A stretch of 64,000 nt of DNA from Gammaproteobacteria bacterium (GCA_030425195.1 JAUIAV010000003.1:218091-282090); one strand, 5' to 3'. Shown: positions 44,882 through 54,674, counted from the first letter of the stretch. The notes: generated by a model not told the origin, from the sequence alone. Made by a program: numbers and translations.

Positions 44882-44921
44882 GCCGGCAGTTTACACGATG
44901 GCGGGTGCGGGAAAGGGTGGC

Positions 44922-46136
44922 TCAGATCACGCCCTGCGCCCTGAGCCGCGCGATTCGTGCCGCATCCATGCCCAGATCGCCGAGAATTTCATCGGTGTGC
45001 TCACCGAGATCGGGTGCCCGTTTCGGGCCCACCCGCGGGACGGTGTCCACGTTGACCGGATGGTTGATCACGTGCGGCATGCCGACGGCCGGCTCCGCCG
45101 GTGGGACCACCATCGCGTTCACCCGCACCTGCTCGTCGTCCACCAGCTCTTCCACGATGCTCATACGGCTGGCGTTGATGCCTTCGCGCTCGAAGAGGGC
45201 CATCCACTCGTCCGAGTCCCGATCGCGGATCAGGTCCTGGAACAGACTGACCAGCACCTCACCGTGCGCGGCCCGCGACTCCGGTGTCGCGAAACGTTCG
45301 TCCTCGAGCAGGCCGCCGAGACCCACGGCCCCGAGCAGCTGCTCCACTTCCTCCTGGGTCCGTATCATGTTGATCTGAATCCAGCGCAGGTCCTTCGTCT
45401 CATAGAGGCTGCGGCCGAAGGCCGCGGACTGATGGGCGATGCGGTAATTCTGATAGTTCCCGCCCGCGAATCCGGCCTGCGCGATACAGGAAGCCGACCA
45501 GAGTCCGTTGGCCAGCAGGGACGTGTGAACCCGGCCGCCTTTTCCCGTGCGCTCCCGTTTGAGCAGGGCGGTCACGATGGCGGCATACAGCGAGATGGCC
45601 GTGGGGTGGTCCCCCATGCCGGGCAGGGACTGAGCAGGCGGCGAATCACCGGTCCGGACCAGATCCATCAGACCGGCACGGCCCCAGTAGGCGACCAGAT
45701 CGAAACCCTCGCGGTCCTTCTCCGGGCCTTCTTCCCCATAGGCGGTGAGCGACGCGAAGATCATCCGCTCATTGAGCGGCGCCAGATCGCCGTAGTCGAG
45801 CCCGAGCGCCCGGCGCATCGACAACGGATGATTGGTGATGTAGACGTCGCAATCCGCCACCAGCCGATGCAGGATTTCGACGCCTTCCGCGCTTTTCAGA
45901 TTGAGCGTGAGGCTGCGCTTGTTTCTCGCATCCATCTGCCACATGTAGTTGGCATCCGCGTCGGGAAAGACCGGCAGCGCGGACAGCATGCGGTAGGCAT
46001 CCCCCACGCCCGGCATCTCCACCTTGATCACATCGGCACCGAAATCCGCGAGGATGGTTCCGGCCACCGGACCGGCAATATAGGTCCCCACGTCCAGCAC
46101 CTTGAGGCCGCTGAACAGATACTCGTCCCCTGCCAT
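44922..46136 (-). CDS. CaiB/BaiF (family III) CoA-transferase
   Basis: A 404-residue enzyme. It has GLKVLDVGTYIAGPVAGTILA at the N-terminus, MDARNKRSLTLNLKSAEG for CoA binding, and the probable catalytic Asp in PGMGDHPTAISLYAAIVTAL. The C-terminal GPKRAPDLGEHTDEILGDLG is standard. It is the third gene of this family in the window and is divergent from the ferritin-like gene at 46219 across 82 bases. Donor and acceptor acids are unknown. Confidence 0.92.
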   Translation of the reverse strand: MAGDEYLFSGLKVLDVGTYIAGPVAGTILADFGADVIKVEMPGVGDAYRMLSALPVFPDADANYMWQMDARNKRSLTLNLKSAEGVEILHRLVADCDVYITNHPLSMRRALGLDYGDLAPLNERMIFASLTAYGEEGPEKDREGFDLVAYWGRAGLMDLVRTGDSPPAQSLPGMGDHPTAISLYAAIVTALLKRERTGKGGRVHTSLLANGLWSASCIAQAGFAGGNYQNYRIAHQSAAFGRSLYETKDLRWIQINMIRTQEEVEQLLGAVGLGGLLEDERFATPESRAAHGEVLVSLFQDLIRDRDSDEWMALFEREGINASRMSIVEELVDDEQVRVNAMVVPPAEPAVGMPHVINHPVNVDTVPRVGPKRAPDLGEHTDEILGDLGMDAARIARLRAQGVI

Positions 46137-46218
46137 GTGATTGTCTCCCGTTCGTCATGAACCCCATCGACCGGTCAGTGTATCCTAGTGGCGAAATCAA
46201 GGAGGGAGGATTCTGAAG

Positions 46219-46806
46219 ATGGGAAAACCAAGCTATCTACCGCTGCTCAACACGATCGCGGTGAACGAGAAGAAGGGCGAGATCTTTCTGTCTGCCTGGG
46301 CCGACGCCACGGACGACGCGGACCTAGAGGCGACGCTCAGGTTCGTGGCCATCCGCGAAGGTGAGCACGCCTGGGCCTTCACCAAGCGGATGTGTGAACT
46401 CGGCCATGCGGTCTCCGAGGAGGATGCCTATCAGGTCTTCAGGGACTTCGACGGGCTGCTGGACTGCGTCTGCTCGAACGCATCGGACGCCGACAAAATC
46501 GCCCTGGTCAGTGGGGCGACGGGCGATGACGATGGGGGCGAGCGGAAAGACCCGTTCAGCCGGTTCTTCGAAGACACCAGCATCGATCCAGATACCGGCG
46601 CTCTGCTCGGCCGCTATATCGCCGAGGAACGGGACAGCGGCAGACGCCTGCAGGCTGCCTATGCAGCCGTGCTCGAGAAGGCAGGTGGCCGGCAGGACAA
46701 CGGCGCAGCTCCGTCCGCTTCCGCCTCCGCTTCCGAGCTGGCCGACCTCAAGGCAGCCATCAAATCGCTGAAGAAGGAGGTGAAAGCGCTGAAGCGTCTG
46801 CAGTAG
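46219..46806 (+). CDS. Small ferritin-like helical protein with C-terminal coiled coil
   Basis: A 195-residue protein of unknown function. The N-terminal 65 residues form two helices, with NEKKGEIFLSAWADA and TLRFVAIREGEHAWAFTKRM. The Glu in the first and the E-x-x-H in the second recall half of a ferritin/rubrerythrin di-iron site. A low-complexity Ala/Ser stretch (about 160-175) leads to a lysine-rich coiled coil at the end (LKAAIKSLKKEVKALKRLQ). A strong purine-rich ribosome site (AAGGAGGGAGG) precedes the ATG. If it binds metal, it would need to dimerise to complete a four-helix bundle. Confidence 0.7.
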   Translation: MGKPSYLPLLNTIAVNEKKGEIFLSAWADATDDADLEATLRFVAIREGEHAWAFTKRMCELGHAVSEEDAYQVFRDFDGLLDCVCSNASDADKIALVSGATGDDDGGERKDPFSRFFEDTSIDPDTGALLGRYIAEERDSGRRLQAAYAAVLEKAGGRQDNGAAPSASASASELADLKAAIKSLKKEVKALKRLQ

Positions 46807-46839
46807 CCGTCGGGACCGATTCCGGGCCGGCTGCGGACG

Positions 46840-47625
46840 CTACCGGCCGCTGAACCTCGGCTCCCGTTTTTCGAGGAAGGCCTGAACGCTCTCCTTCGAG
46901 TCCTCAGTCTGGCGGAGCCGCTGGATCTGCTCGATGGCCCAGGCGCCGGTATCCCGCCAGTCGGGATCCAGCGTTCTGCGCAGGCCCGCCTTGATCGCCC
47001 GCACGGCGAGCGGCGGATTGGCAGCGATCCGACCGGCCAGCGACAGAGCACTGTCCATGAGCGCTTCCGGCGCCACCACGTCCGAGACCAGACCGAGCGC
47101 GAGCGCTTTCTCCGCATCGATCACCTCGCCGGTGAACAGGAGCTCCGCTGCCCGGGCTCTGCCCACCAGCTGAGCCAGCCGGCCGAGTCCGGGTGCATCA
47201 CAGCAGAGCCCGCGCACCACGAACAGCTCGCCGAACTTCGCCGCCGTACTGGCGATACGCATGTCTGCCATGATGGCGAGCTCCATACCCCAGCCCACCG
47301 CGGGACCGTTCACGGCGGCGATGATGGGAATGTCCGAGTAGAGCAGCGCATCCGCCGCCGGTGTCAGTCCGCCCGTCTTCCGTCCCCGTTCGATGGATTC
47401 CCGGGGCGGGCCTTCGCTGCCGCCGAGGATCTGCTTGACGTCATCACCGGCACAGAACGCGCGCCCCTCGCCGGTGATGATGAGCACGCGGGCTTCGGAG
47501 TCGCGGACCGCATCCTCGAGCTCCATGTAGAGCGTATAGGTGAGCGAGTTCATGGCCTCGGGCCGGCGCAGGGTGATGACGCCGATGTGATCGCTGACCT
47601 CGTAGCTGAGTTCCGTGAATGCCAT
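46840..47625 (-). CDS. Enoyl-CoA hydratase/isomerase family protein
   Basis: A 261-residue crotonase. Oxyanion-hole segments are TGEGRAFCAGDDVKQIL and NGPAVGWGMELAIMADMRIAS. At the catalytic positions it reads AKFGELFVVRGLCCDAPGLGRL, so the first Glu is present and the second site is Asp or Ala; an isomerase or hydratase are both possible. The Cys pair in GLCCDAPG is unusual. It follows a second crotonase (47629) by three bases, so the two are co-transcribed. Confidence 0.92.
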   Translation of the reverse strand: MAFTELSYEVSDHIGVITLRRPEAMNSLTYTLYMELEDAVRDSEARVLIITGEGRAFCAGDDVKQILGGSEGPPRESIERGRKTGGLTPAADALLYSDIPIIAAVNGPAVGWGMELAIMADMRIASTAAKFGELFVVRGLCCDAPGLGRLAQLVGRARAAELLFTGEVIDAEKALALGLVSDVVAPEALMDSALSLAGRIAANPPLAVRAIKAGLRRTLDPDWRDTGAWAIEQIQRLRQTEDSKESVQAFLEKREPRFSGR

Positions 47626-47628
47626 GCC

Positions 47629-48429
47629 CTACTCCCGGTTGCTCCGCGCGGCGCGGAAATCCGGTTCGCGCTTTTCCATGAAGGCGGCGATGGCTTCCTT
47701 GTGCTCGGGGGACTGATAGGCCACCTGCAGGGCGGCCATCTCCCGCTTCTGTACCGAGGCGACGTCCGTCTCCGCAGCGTTTTGCGTGATCAGATCCTTG
47801 ATGGCGAGCAGCGACGCCAGCGGATTGTCACCCATGCCGCGGGCAACCGCGTGCGCAGTCTCGAGAAGCTCATCTGCGGGCACGGCGCGGTCCACCAGTC
47901 GAAGCTCGGCCGCCTCCTTCCCGCTGACCGTCCGGCCCGAGAGCATGAGTTCGCTGGCCGGACCGAAACCCATCCGCTGCACCAGGTAGTGAGAGCTTGC
48001 GAGCTCGGGAACCAGCCCCATCTTCACGAAGCGCACGGACAGTTTCGCGTCGTCGGAAGCGATCAGGTAATCCATGGGCAGCACCTGAGTCAGACCCACC
48101 CCGATGGCAGCACCATTGATGGCGGCGACCATGGGCTTGGCGGCGCGGATTTCCGACACCCAGTCCCGCGGCGCATCGTTGTCGCCGCGAACGTTTTCGC
48201 CTTCCGCCTGCGCCTTGAACACATCGCCGATGTCTGCCCCCGCGCAGAAACCCCGGCCCGCGCCGGTGACGACGAACGCCATCACGCCATCGTCCTCATT
48301 GCCCGCCTGCACCGCCTGGGACAGCTCGCGCCCCATCTGGTAGGTCCAGGCATTCAACCTTTCCGGACGGTTCAGAGTGATCCGCAGGATCCCGTCGACG
48401 TTCTCGGTCAGAATGGTTTCATAGGCCAT
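47629..48429 (-). CDS. Enoyl-CoA hydratase family protein
   Basis: A 266-residue crotonase with GAGRGFCAGADIGDVF and NGAAIGVGLTQVLPMDYLIAS. The active-site region is AKLSVRFVKMGLVPELASSHYL: the second catalytic Glu (in VPEL) is kept, the first is Arg or Phe. This single-Glu pattern is common among isomerases and some hydratases. It is the first gene of a two-gene operon with the crotonase at 46840. An AAGGGGGG stretch precedes the ATG. It is divergent from the LLM oxidoreductase. Confidence 0.92.
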   Translation of the reverse strand: MAYETILTENVDGILRITLNRPERLNAWTYQMGRELSQAVQAGNEDDGVMAFVVTGAGRGFCAGADIGDVFKAQAEGENVRGDNDAPRDWVSEIRAAKPMVAAINGAAIGVGLTQVLPMDYLIASDDAKLSVRFVKMGLVPELASSHYLVQRMGFGPASELMLSGRTVSGKEAAELRLVDRAVPADELLETAHAVARGMGDNPLASLLAIKDLITQNAAETDVASVQKREMAALQVAYQSPEHKEAIAAFMEKREPDFRAARSNRE

Positions 48430-48492
48430 GGCTCGTCCCCCCTTCCGTTATGTGATACACAGCCGGATGAGTTTGAGAGGGAGACCGGGCAG

Positions 48493-49566
48493 ATGCAACT
48501 CTGGGCTCTGGGGGTGGCGTCACCCCGAGGCAGCGCCGACTTCGGCCGCCGTGCCGAGGCAGCCGGCTGGCACGGCATGCTGGTGGTGGACTCACAGAAC
48601 CTGTCCGGGGATTCCTACGTCGCGCTGGCGATGGCGGCCAGCGTCACCGAGAGGCTCGGTCTCGGCACCGGTGTGACCAACAACGCGACCCGGCATCCGG
48701 CGGTCACCGCCAGCGCCATCGCCAGCATTCAGAAGATCTCCGGCGGTCGGGCGTGCCTCGGCATCGGCCGCGGTGACTCAGCGCTGGCCCATCTCGGCAG
48801 CGCACCGGCCCGACTCAGGCCTTTCGAGCGTTACATCGAGCACCTGCAGACGTATCTCTCCGGCGGCGCTGTGGCGCTGGCCGAGTCCGCCGTCGACCCT
48901 GCCATTGCGCCACCCGTGGACGATCTCGGCCTGGCCGATACACCGGCGCAGAGCCGCATTCAATGGCTGGCCGGCACGACGGATGCGGACAAGGTGCCGG
49001 TGGAGGTGGCCGCCACCGGACCGAAGGTCATCGGTATCGGTGCCCGGCACGCGGAGCGGATCATGTTCACCCTCGGCGCGGATCCGGAACGTCTCGCCTG
49101 GGGCATCGAAACGGCGAAAGCGGCGGCCGCCGCTCATGGACGGGATCCGGAGTCCCTGTCTTTCGGTGCTTACGTGAATCTGGCCTGCCATCCGGATCCC
49201 GGGACGGCACGGAATCTGGTCCGGGGTGGACTGACCACCTTCGCCCGATTCTCCGTGATGCACGGTGACATCTCGGGACCGGTAGACGAAGGCCAGAGCC
49301 GGGTGCTGCACGCGCTGCATGACCGGTATGACATGAACCGGCACACCCGGGCGGATTCTCAGCAGGCGGAGGTGCTCACGCCCGGGTTCATCGACCGCTA
49401 CGCCATCGCCGGTGATCCGGACACAGTGCTCGGGAGAATCGAAGCGCTGGCCGGCCTGGGTCTCGACAAGCTGGCGGTCTCAGGCCCGACGGTCAGCGCC
49501 CGGGACCCGGACGCCGTGGCCGCCATCGAGCATCTCAACCGGTCCGTGCTGCCGCATCTCCAGTGA
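48493..49566 (+). CDS. LLM-class (luciferase-like) flavin/F420 oxidoreductase
   Basis: A 357-residue TIM-barrel oxidoreductase of the bacterial-luciferase superfamily. It has FGRRAEAAGWHGMLVVDSQ, LGLGTGVTNNATRHPAVTASA, and GGRACLGIGRGDSALAHLG, all typical of the F420-dependent tetrahydromethanopterin-reductase-like branch. Whether F420 or FMN is used cannot be told. It reduces or mono-oxygenates an unknown small molecule. The ATG at 48493 was chosen because the barrel begins there. The last 32 bases overlap the convergent amidase gene. Confidence 0.9.
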   Translation: MQLWALGVASPRGSADFGRRAEAAGWHGMLVVDSQNLSGDSYVALAMAASVTERLGLGTGVTNNATRHPAVTASAIASIQKISGGRACLGIGRGDSALAHLGSAPARLRPFERYIEHLQTYLSGGAVALAESAVDPAIAPPVDDLGLADTPAQSRIQWLAGTTDADKVPVEVAATGPKVIGIGARHAERIMFTLGADPERLAWGIETAKAAAAAHGRDPESLSFGAYVNLACHPDPGTARNLVRGGLTTFARFSVMHGDISGPVDEGQSRVLHALHDRYDMNRHTRADSQQAEVLTPGFIDRYAIAGDPDTVLGRIEALAGLGLDKLAVSGPTVSARDPDAVAAIEHLNRSVLPHLQ

Positions 49567-50980
49567 ATTGCGGCACTCTGTCCGCAAAGCCGGTCACCGA
49601 TTCGAAGGCCCGAGCCATCTGGAGGAGCGCAAGATCCGCCAGCGGCGGCCCCACGATCTGGAGACCCACGGGGAGGCCTTCATCCGTGAAACCGCAGGGC
49701 ATGGAGATGGATGGGCAGCCGGTAACCGTGATCACCGAGCAGATCTCCATCCACTGCAGATAGTTCTCGAACCGGGTGCCTTCGATTTCCCGGACCCAGT
49801 CCTGAGTTTTCGGGAATGGCGGCACCTGCGTGGACGGCAGAACGAGAAAGTCCCAATCCTCGAAGAAGGAGAGCATGCGGCGATAGACGGCCGTATGGCC
49901 CGTCTCCGCACGGGCGACATCCACGGCGCTCTGAGCGAGCCCACGGGCGACGTTCCACTGCACCGTGTCCTTCAGCTGGTCCCGCTGATCGGATTCGTAA
50001 ACATGAGCGAAGGAACCGGCAAACGCATGAGCGCGCAGCGTCTGAAAGATGTGCGGCGCATCCATGAGGTCCGGCCACGCCGGCTCGACCCGGGCGCCCA
50101 GTTCTTCGAAGCGGGATCCCGCCGAGCGAAACACCGCCCGAACCGGCCCGGCAACCGGCAGAAAGCCGAGATCTTCCGTGAACGCAATGCGTTTCCCTTT
50201 CTGATCGGCCTCGAGGGGTTCCGCGAACACGCCCGGATCTTCCGGACGGGACAGCGGGTCTCCGGGATCGGCCCCTGCCATGACGGAGAGCAGCAGACCC
50301 ACGTCCTCCACCGTGCGGCCCATGGGACCGAGAACGGCCATGGGGTTCCAGCCGGAGAGGCGCTCGGGTGCCGGTACCCGGCCACTGCTGGGTCTGAAGC
50401 CCACCACGTTACAGAACGCCGCCGGATTCCGGAGCGATCCGCCGAGATCGCTGCCGTCGGCTACCGGCAGCATCCTCGCCGCCAGCGCCGCGGCGGCCCC
50501 GCCGCTGGAGCCGCCCGAGGTGCGTGAAAGATCATATGGCGTGGCCGTGGCACCGAACAGCGTATTGAACGTCTGAGAGCCCGCCCCCCACTCCGGCGTG
50601 TTGGTCTTGCCGAGAACCACGGCCCCCGCCTGCTTCATTCGCGCCACATGCAGGGCATCCTGGTCAGGCACGTGATCGGCGAACAGGGGAGAACCGTGGG
50701 TGGTGCGGATTCCCGCCGTGTTGACCAGATCCTTGATCGCGGTCGGGAGGCCGCAGAGCGCGCCCGGGTTTTCACCGCCCGACAGGGCCGCGTCCACCGC
50801 ATCCGCCTGTGCCAGCGCCATCTCCGGGACCAGCGTGCAGATCGCGTTGACGGCAGGATTGATCTGCCCGATCCAGTCCAGGTGAGCCTGGGTGAGTTCG
50901 CGGCTGGACACTTCCCGATCGAGGATCAGCTTCCGTTGCGCAATGGCAGTGAGGGCGCAGAGTTCGGGGATCCCGGGCAA
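49535..50980 (-). CDS. Amidase signature family enzyme
   Basis: A 481-residue amidase. The catalytic triad segments are the Lys in LPTAIKDLVNTAG, the cis-Ser in RTSGGSSGGAAAALAARM, and the nucleophile Ser in GSDLGGSLRNPAAFCNVVG. It hydrolyses a C-N amide bond of an unknown substrate. The start is a TTG at 50980, with GGGAGCC upstream; no ATG precedes the conserved region in frame. It follows the COG3650 lipoprotein by 14 bases and overlaps the convergent LLM gene by 32 bases at the 3' ends. Confidence 0.93.
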   Translation of the reverse strand: MPGIPELCALTAIAQRKLILDREVSSRELTQAHLDWIGQINPAVNAICTLVPEMALAQADAVDAALSGGENPGALCGLPTAIKDLVNTAGIRTTHGSPLFADHVPDQDALHVARMKQAGAVVLGKTNTPEWGAGSQTFNTLFGATATPYDLSRTSGGSSGGAAAALAARMLPVADGSDLGGSLRNPAAFCNVVGFRPSSGRVPAPERLSGWNPMAVLGPMGRTVEDVGLLLSVMAGADPGDPLSRPEDPGVFAEPLEADQKGKRIAFTEDLGFLPVAGPVRAVFRSAGSRFEELGARVEPAWPDLMDAPHIFQTLRAHAFAGSFAHVYESDQRDQLKDTVQWNVARGLAQSAVDVARAETGHTAVYRRMLSFFEDWDFLVLPSTQVPPFPKTQDWVREIEGTRFENYLQWMEICSVITVTGCPSISMPCGFTDEGLPVGLQIVGPPLADLALLQMARAFESVTGFADRVPQFTGDAAARTG

Positions 50981-50994
50981 GACAGGCTCCCGAC

Positions 50995-51585
50995 TCAGTG
51001 CAGCGGCCGGCCGCAGCCGGTCAGACGCCGATCGTCGAAGGTGACCTCCACCCGGGTCGGATAGGTCTCGTCCACCATGGTATCCGGGCAGCTTTCACCG
51101 ACCAGAAGGACTTCGATCCGTCGTTCGCCTGCATACCCGACATAGCGGGTCGAACGGGTCGCGGCGTCCGATCGAGAAACGCTGATGTCCGCCTCCAGAT
51201 TCGACTGGCCGTAGTCGTAGGAGAGCGAAAGCCGGTTGCCCTCCCGGATTTCCAGCACCCAGCCGGGTTCGTTGCCCACGGCCCGGAAGTCCACGCCCGA
51301 CAGCTTGGCATGCTCCCAGATGGATGCGCGGCGATCGTGCTCGCAGTTCAGGTAGGCCTGGTTCATCTCCGGTGGCAGGAAGACGTGCAGACCGTTGGGT
51401 CGGGTGCGGGTGACCAGTCTGATCTCGCCCTCCCCGGTCTCGCACCGGTAAACGGCCGTGCTGGGCTCGAATCCATCCGGTGTTTCGATCGTCCGGGGTG
51501 AGCTGATCGGCTGGTGGGGTTCTGTCGAAACCGCACATCCACTCGTCAGGATCGCCGACAGGCCGATCGCTGCCGGACGCATCAT
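50995..51585 (-). CDS. COG3650-like lipoprotein
   Basis: A 196-residue lipoprotein with signal peptide MMRPAAIGLSAILTSGC (lipobox LTSGC, Cys17). One part (VYRCETGEGEIRLVTR, then YLNCEHDRRASIW) recalls MliC-type lysozyme-inhibitor domains. The other (FRAVGNEPGWVLEI, then SYDYGQSNLEADI) matches COG3650 membrane proteins of unknown function. Cys pairs could form disulfides. The ATG overlaps the stop of the aspartoacylase-like gene by four bases. A role in envelope protection is possible but not shown. Confidence 0.82.
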   Translation of the reverse strand: MMRPAAIGLSAILTSGCAVSTEPHQPISSPRTIETPDGFEPSTAVYRCETGEGEIRLVTRTRPNGLHVFLPPEMNQAYLNCEHDRRASIWEHAKLSGVDFRAVGNEPGWVLEIREGNRLSLSYDYGQSNLEADISVSRSDAATRSTRYVGYAGERRIEVLLVGESCPDTMVDETYPTRVEVTFDDRRLTGCGRPLH

Positions 51586-53018
51586 TCGTCCGAGTCGTCC
51601 CGCTCGTCCATGACGCCGTCTGCCAGCGCCACGGAATGATCGATGTCTTCGGCACTCTGAGACTCGGGCAGCGTCCCCATGTCCGATGTCTCCACGCCCA
51701 GGTGGAAGGCCGCGTAACCGGGCATCACGAACTGGTTCAGCGCCATGCCGATCACCCGGCCCGAGTGAGACGCCCGGATCTCCTGCTTGACGTTGGTGAT
51801 GGGATCCGTGACCGTGCCGAGCACGTCACCTTCCTTCACCCGCTTACCCAGCTTCACTTCGCCGAGCAGCATGCCGCCCTTGTCCGCACGGACCCACAGC
51901 GACCCGTAATAAGTAGGCTCGGGTGTGCCCCAGAAACTCCGCCGCTGATACATCTCCATGTCGTCCAGCAGGCTGTACAGCGCCTTCACCGAATGATCGA
52001 CCGCCCTGTCGTCCACCCGGAGCGGTTCGCCCGCTTCCAGGGTAACCGCGGGAATACCGGCACGGACGGCCGAAGCACGCAGAGTGCCTACGCCACCCGT
52101 GCTGTGCAGAATCACCAGGCCGCCGAATCCTTCGGTCAGCGTCAGCACGTTCTCGTCCAGCAGATTGGCCCGCAGCTGGGGCAGGTTGGTCCGGTGAAAG
52201 GAGCCGGTATGCAGGTCCACCAGCGCATCACACCGGCGCACCACCTTCTCGAAGAAGCTGAAGGCGATCCGGGACGCGGAGCTGCCCCGGGGGTTCCCCG
52301 GGAAGAACCGGTTCAGGTCACGACGGTCCGGCAGATATCTCGAATGACGCTCGAAGCCCTGCAGGTTGACGATAGGCACGCCGATCACCCGTCCGGTCAG
52401 TTTTTCGGGATCCAGTGAGTACATCACCCGTCGGACGATTTCGATACCGTTGAGCTCGTCGCCATGCACGGCGCCGGTGAGACAGAGCGTTCTGCCCGGT
52501 GCCACACCTTCGGCCACCAGAATGGGCGTGGGGATCGAGGAGCCGTACAGAGATTCGCCCGCACGCCAGGTCATCCGCGTCAGAGTGCCCGGCTCCAGCG
52601 AATCGAAGCCGTCTTCCACATCCGTATCCGCTTCGCGCAGCGTCGCCACGTACTCGCGCTCGGGCGGCCATTCTTCGACCGGAAGCTCGGCTGCGCTCAC
52701 CACCTCGCGATCCGCCTGCTTCTCCAGCTCGGTCATGGCATCGGGTTCGGGGGTCACGGGCAGCATGGCCACCACGGGCACGGGTTCGTAACGGTAGCTC
52801 ACCGACGGGAACACGACCGGAAGCGGCTGCGGTTCCGGCGGCGGCACCTCCACCGGGACGGGTGCTACGATCAGCGGGGCTTCAGCGATCTCGGTGACCA
52901 GATCGGAATAGGCAGGCGCAGCCGTATCGACGGGCTTCTCCACCGCCAGCTTGCTCATGATGAAACCGATCACGAGCGAGAGAATCGCGACCGATAGTGT
53001 CCTTGCCCAGGTATCCAT
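51582..53018 (-). CDS. Succinylglutamate desuccinylase/aspartoacylase-family protein, membrane-anchored
   Basis: A 478-residue protein with an N-terminal hydrophobic anchor (about 7-24), a Pro-rich linker, and a zinc carboxypeptidase-like domain. Zinc ligands are in LTGAVHGDELNGIEIVRRV (His and Glu) and LVDLHTGSFHRTN (His); the catalytic Glu is likely in AVTLEAGEP. The C-terminal beta domain GDVLGTVTDPITNVKQEI is typical of the family. It should deacylate an N-acyl amino acid or peptide in the periplasm. It is coupled by an ATGA overlap to the lipoprotein downstream. The 177 bases before its start contain nothing recognisable. Confidence 0.9.
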   Translation of the reverse strand: MDTWARTLSVAILSLVIGFIMSKLAVEKPVDTAAPAYSDLVTEIAEAPLIVAPVPVEVPPPEPQPLPVVFPSVSYRYEPVPVVAMLPVTPEPDAMTELEKQADREVVSAAELPVEEWPPEREYVATLREADTDVEDGFDSLEPGTLTRMTWRAGESLYGSSIPTPILVAEGVAPGRTLCLTGAVHGDELNGIEIVRRVMYSLDPEKLTGRVIGVPIVNLQGFERHSRYLPDRRDLNRFFPGNPRGSSASRIAFSFFEKVVRRCDALVDLHTGSFHRTNLPQLRANLLDENVLTLTEGFGGLVILHSTGGVGTLRASAVRAGIPAVTLEAGEPLRVDDRAVDHSVKALYSLLDDMEMYQRRSFWGTPEPTYYGSLWVRADKGGMLLGEVKLGKRVKEGDVLGTVTDPITNVKQEIRASHSGRVIGMALNQFVMPGYAAFHLGVETSDMGTLPESQSAEDIDHSVALADGVMDERDDSDE

Positions 53019-53195
53019 GCGTCCGTTTCAGGCCTACCAGCTGCGCATTATAGCCAGTCCTTGAGATGAAAATCCTTAGACTTCAGAGAGATGCTCACGA
53101 TTTCAGGGAAACTGTCTAGCTCGTCCCGTCCGTTCTGAGACGAAGAGCAACCTTTTCCGCGCGCCGGCCCTCGCGGCGGCGCCCGTCCAGCCCGC

Positions 53196-54578
53196 TCAGG
53201 CAGCCACCGCCGGCTGGGCGCTCCGCCTCGCCTCCCGGGCTTCGAGCAGCCGCTGCAGCTGGGCGTGCTTGGTGGCGGTGAGGGGCCAGGTCCAGCACAG
53301 ATACAGCGCCAGGCAGAAAAGCACGGTGGGCACGATGGCATAGAGCACGCCGAGCAGGAGAAGTTCCGTGGGACCGTTGGTGGCGCCGATGGACGTGTCG
53401 TAGCCGACGACGGCGAGCGCGATCAGTGACGTGCCGCCGATGGAATGGGCGACCTTGGTCATGAAGCCGAAGATGGAGTAGTAGCCCCCCGTCCGAGCGT
53501 CGCCGGATTTGAGCGTGTCCAGGTCGATCACGTCCGCCAGCATGGCGCGAGGCAGGTAAGCAAAGGAACCGAAGCAGAAGCCCTTGATTGCAAACAGAAA
53601 ATAGAACTCCCAGACCTGACCGTGCTCCAGGGTGAAGATGGCGATGCTGACGATCCCCACCAGGATGATGGCGGCAGACAGCGAGCGGTGCTTGCCGAAC
53701 CGTCGGGCGAGCCAGTTCCACACCGGAATGGCGGCCAGACCCATGGCGAAGTACACCAGATACAGGGTGCCCGCCCGCGGCGCGCCGATGTAGTCCTGCA
53801 TGAAATAGAGCGACAGCGCATTCCGGAAGGCCTCACCACCGCCCACCAGAAACTCGATGCTGATCACGCGCAGATAGATCTTGTTTCGGTACATCAGACC
53901 CAGGGACTGCAGGAACTTCACCTGGCCCTCTCTCGCCCGCGGCGGCGGCTCCGGCACCCTGAGCACCACCAGCACGGTGATCGCCAGCAGCAGCGGCACC
54001 GCGAGCCAGGTATAGGCGTTCAGCACCAGCACGGCGGTAGCCGCGTCCCCGTAGATCGATTCCACCACCGCCGGCACCGCGGCGGCCGCGATCAGACCGA
54101 TCAGCACGAAGATCTCCCGCGCGGACTGGATCCGGGTCCGGGTGTTGTACTCACCGGAAAGTTCCATGCCCCAGGCCGCATAAGGCACGCCCAGCATGGT
54201 GGTGCCCAGTCGCAGGAACACGAACCAGGCGCCCAGATAGAGCACCGTGCTGCCTTTCTCCGGATTCAGGAGAAAATAGAGTGCCAGCGCGAGAAAGGGG
54301 GCACCGACCAGAACCCAGGCCTTGCGCCGTCCCCAGCGGGAACGGAACGAATCCGATGCATAACCCATGGCCGGGTCCGTGATCGCGTCGAAGATGGCGG
54401 CAACGCTGATGATGACGCCCACCATGGCCGTGTCGATGCCGATGTAGGTGTCATAGGCACGCGGCAGCCAGATGCCGAGCGGATACCCGAGAAGAGCCAG
54501 TGGAAATCCCAGGGATCCGTAGATCCAGATGCTGCTGCGACTGACTTCCTGACTAGCCCTGCTGCTGCTGCCGCTCAA
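53196..54578 (-). CDS. MFS glycoside-pentoside-hexuronide (GPH) symporter
   Basis: A 460-residue transporter with twelve hydrophobic helices. GPH features: SLGFPLALLGYPLGIWLP at the N-terminus, IFDAITDPAMGYASDSFRSRWGRRKAWVL, YAAWGMELSGEYNTRTRIQSAREIF, and ADVIDLDTLKSGDARTGGYYS in the second half. It imports a sugar, glycoside or related solute with protons or sodium. It stands alone: 177 bases separate it from the gene downstream and 96 from that upstream; both gaps show no recognisable element. Confidence 0.92.
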   Translation of the reverse strand: MSGSSSRASQEVSRSSIWIYGSLGFPLALLGYPLGIWLPRAYDTYIGIDTAMVGVIISVAAIFDAITDPAMGYASDSFRSRWGRRKAWVLVGAPFLALALYFLLNPEKGSTVLYLGAWFVFLRLGTTMLGVPYAAWGMELSGEYNTRTRIQSAREIFVLIGLIAAAAVPAVVESIYGDAATAVLVLNAYTWLAVPLLLAITVLVVLRVPEPPPRAREGQVKFLQSLGLMYRNKIYLRVISIEFLVGGGEAFRNALSLYFMQDYIGAPRAGTLYLVYFAMGLAAIPVWNWLARRFGKHRSLSAAIILVGIVSIAIFTLEHGQVWEFYFLFAIKGFCFGSFAYLPRAMLADVIDLDTLKSGDARTGGYYSIFGFMTKVAHSIGGTSLIALAVVGYDTSIGATNGPTELLLLGVLYAIVPTVLFCLALYLCWTWPLTATKHAQLQRLLEAREARRSAQPAVAA

Positions 54579-54674
54579 GCCTGCTCCCCCGCTTCCCTCA
54601 AACCGGCCAGTGCAGGGTTATATCACGAGGGCGCTCCGGGGCAACGAATCCGGATCAAATCGGGACGATCGGGC

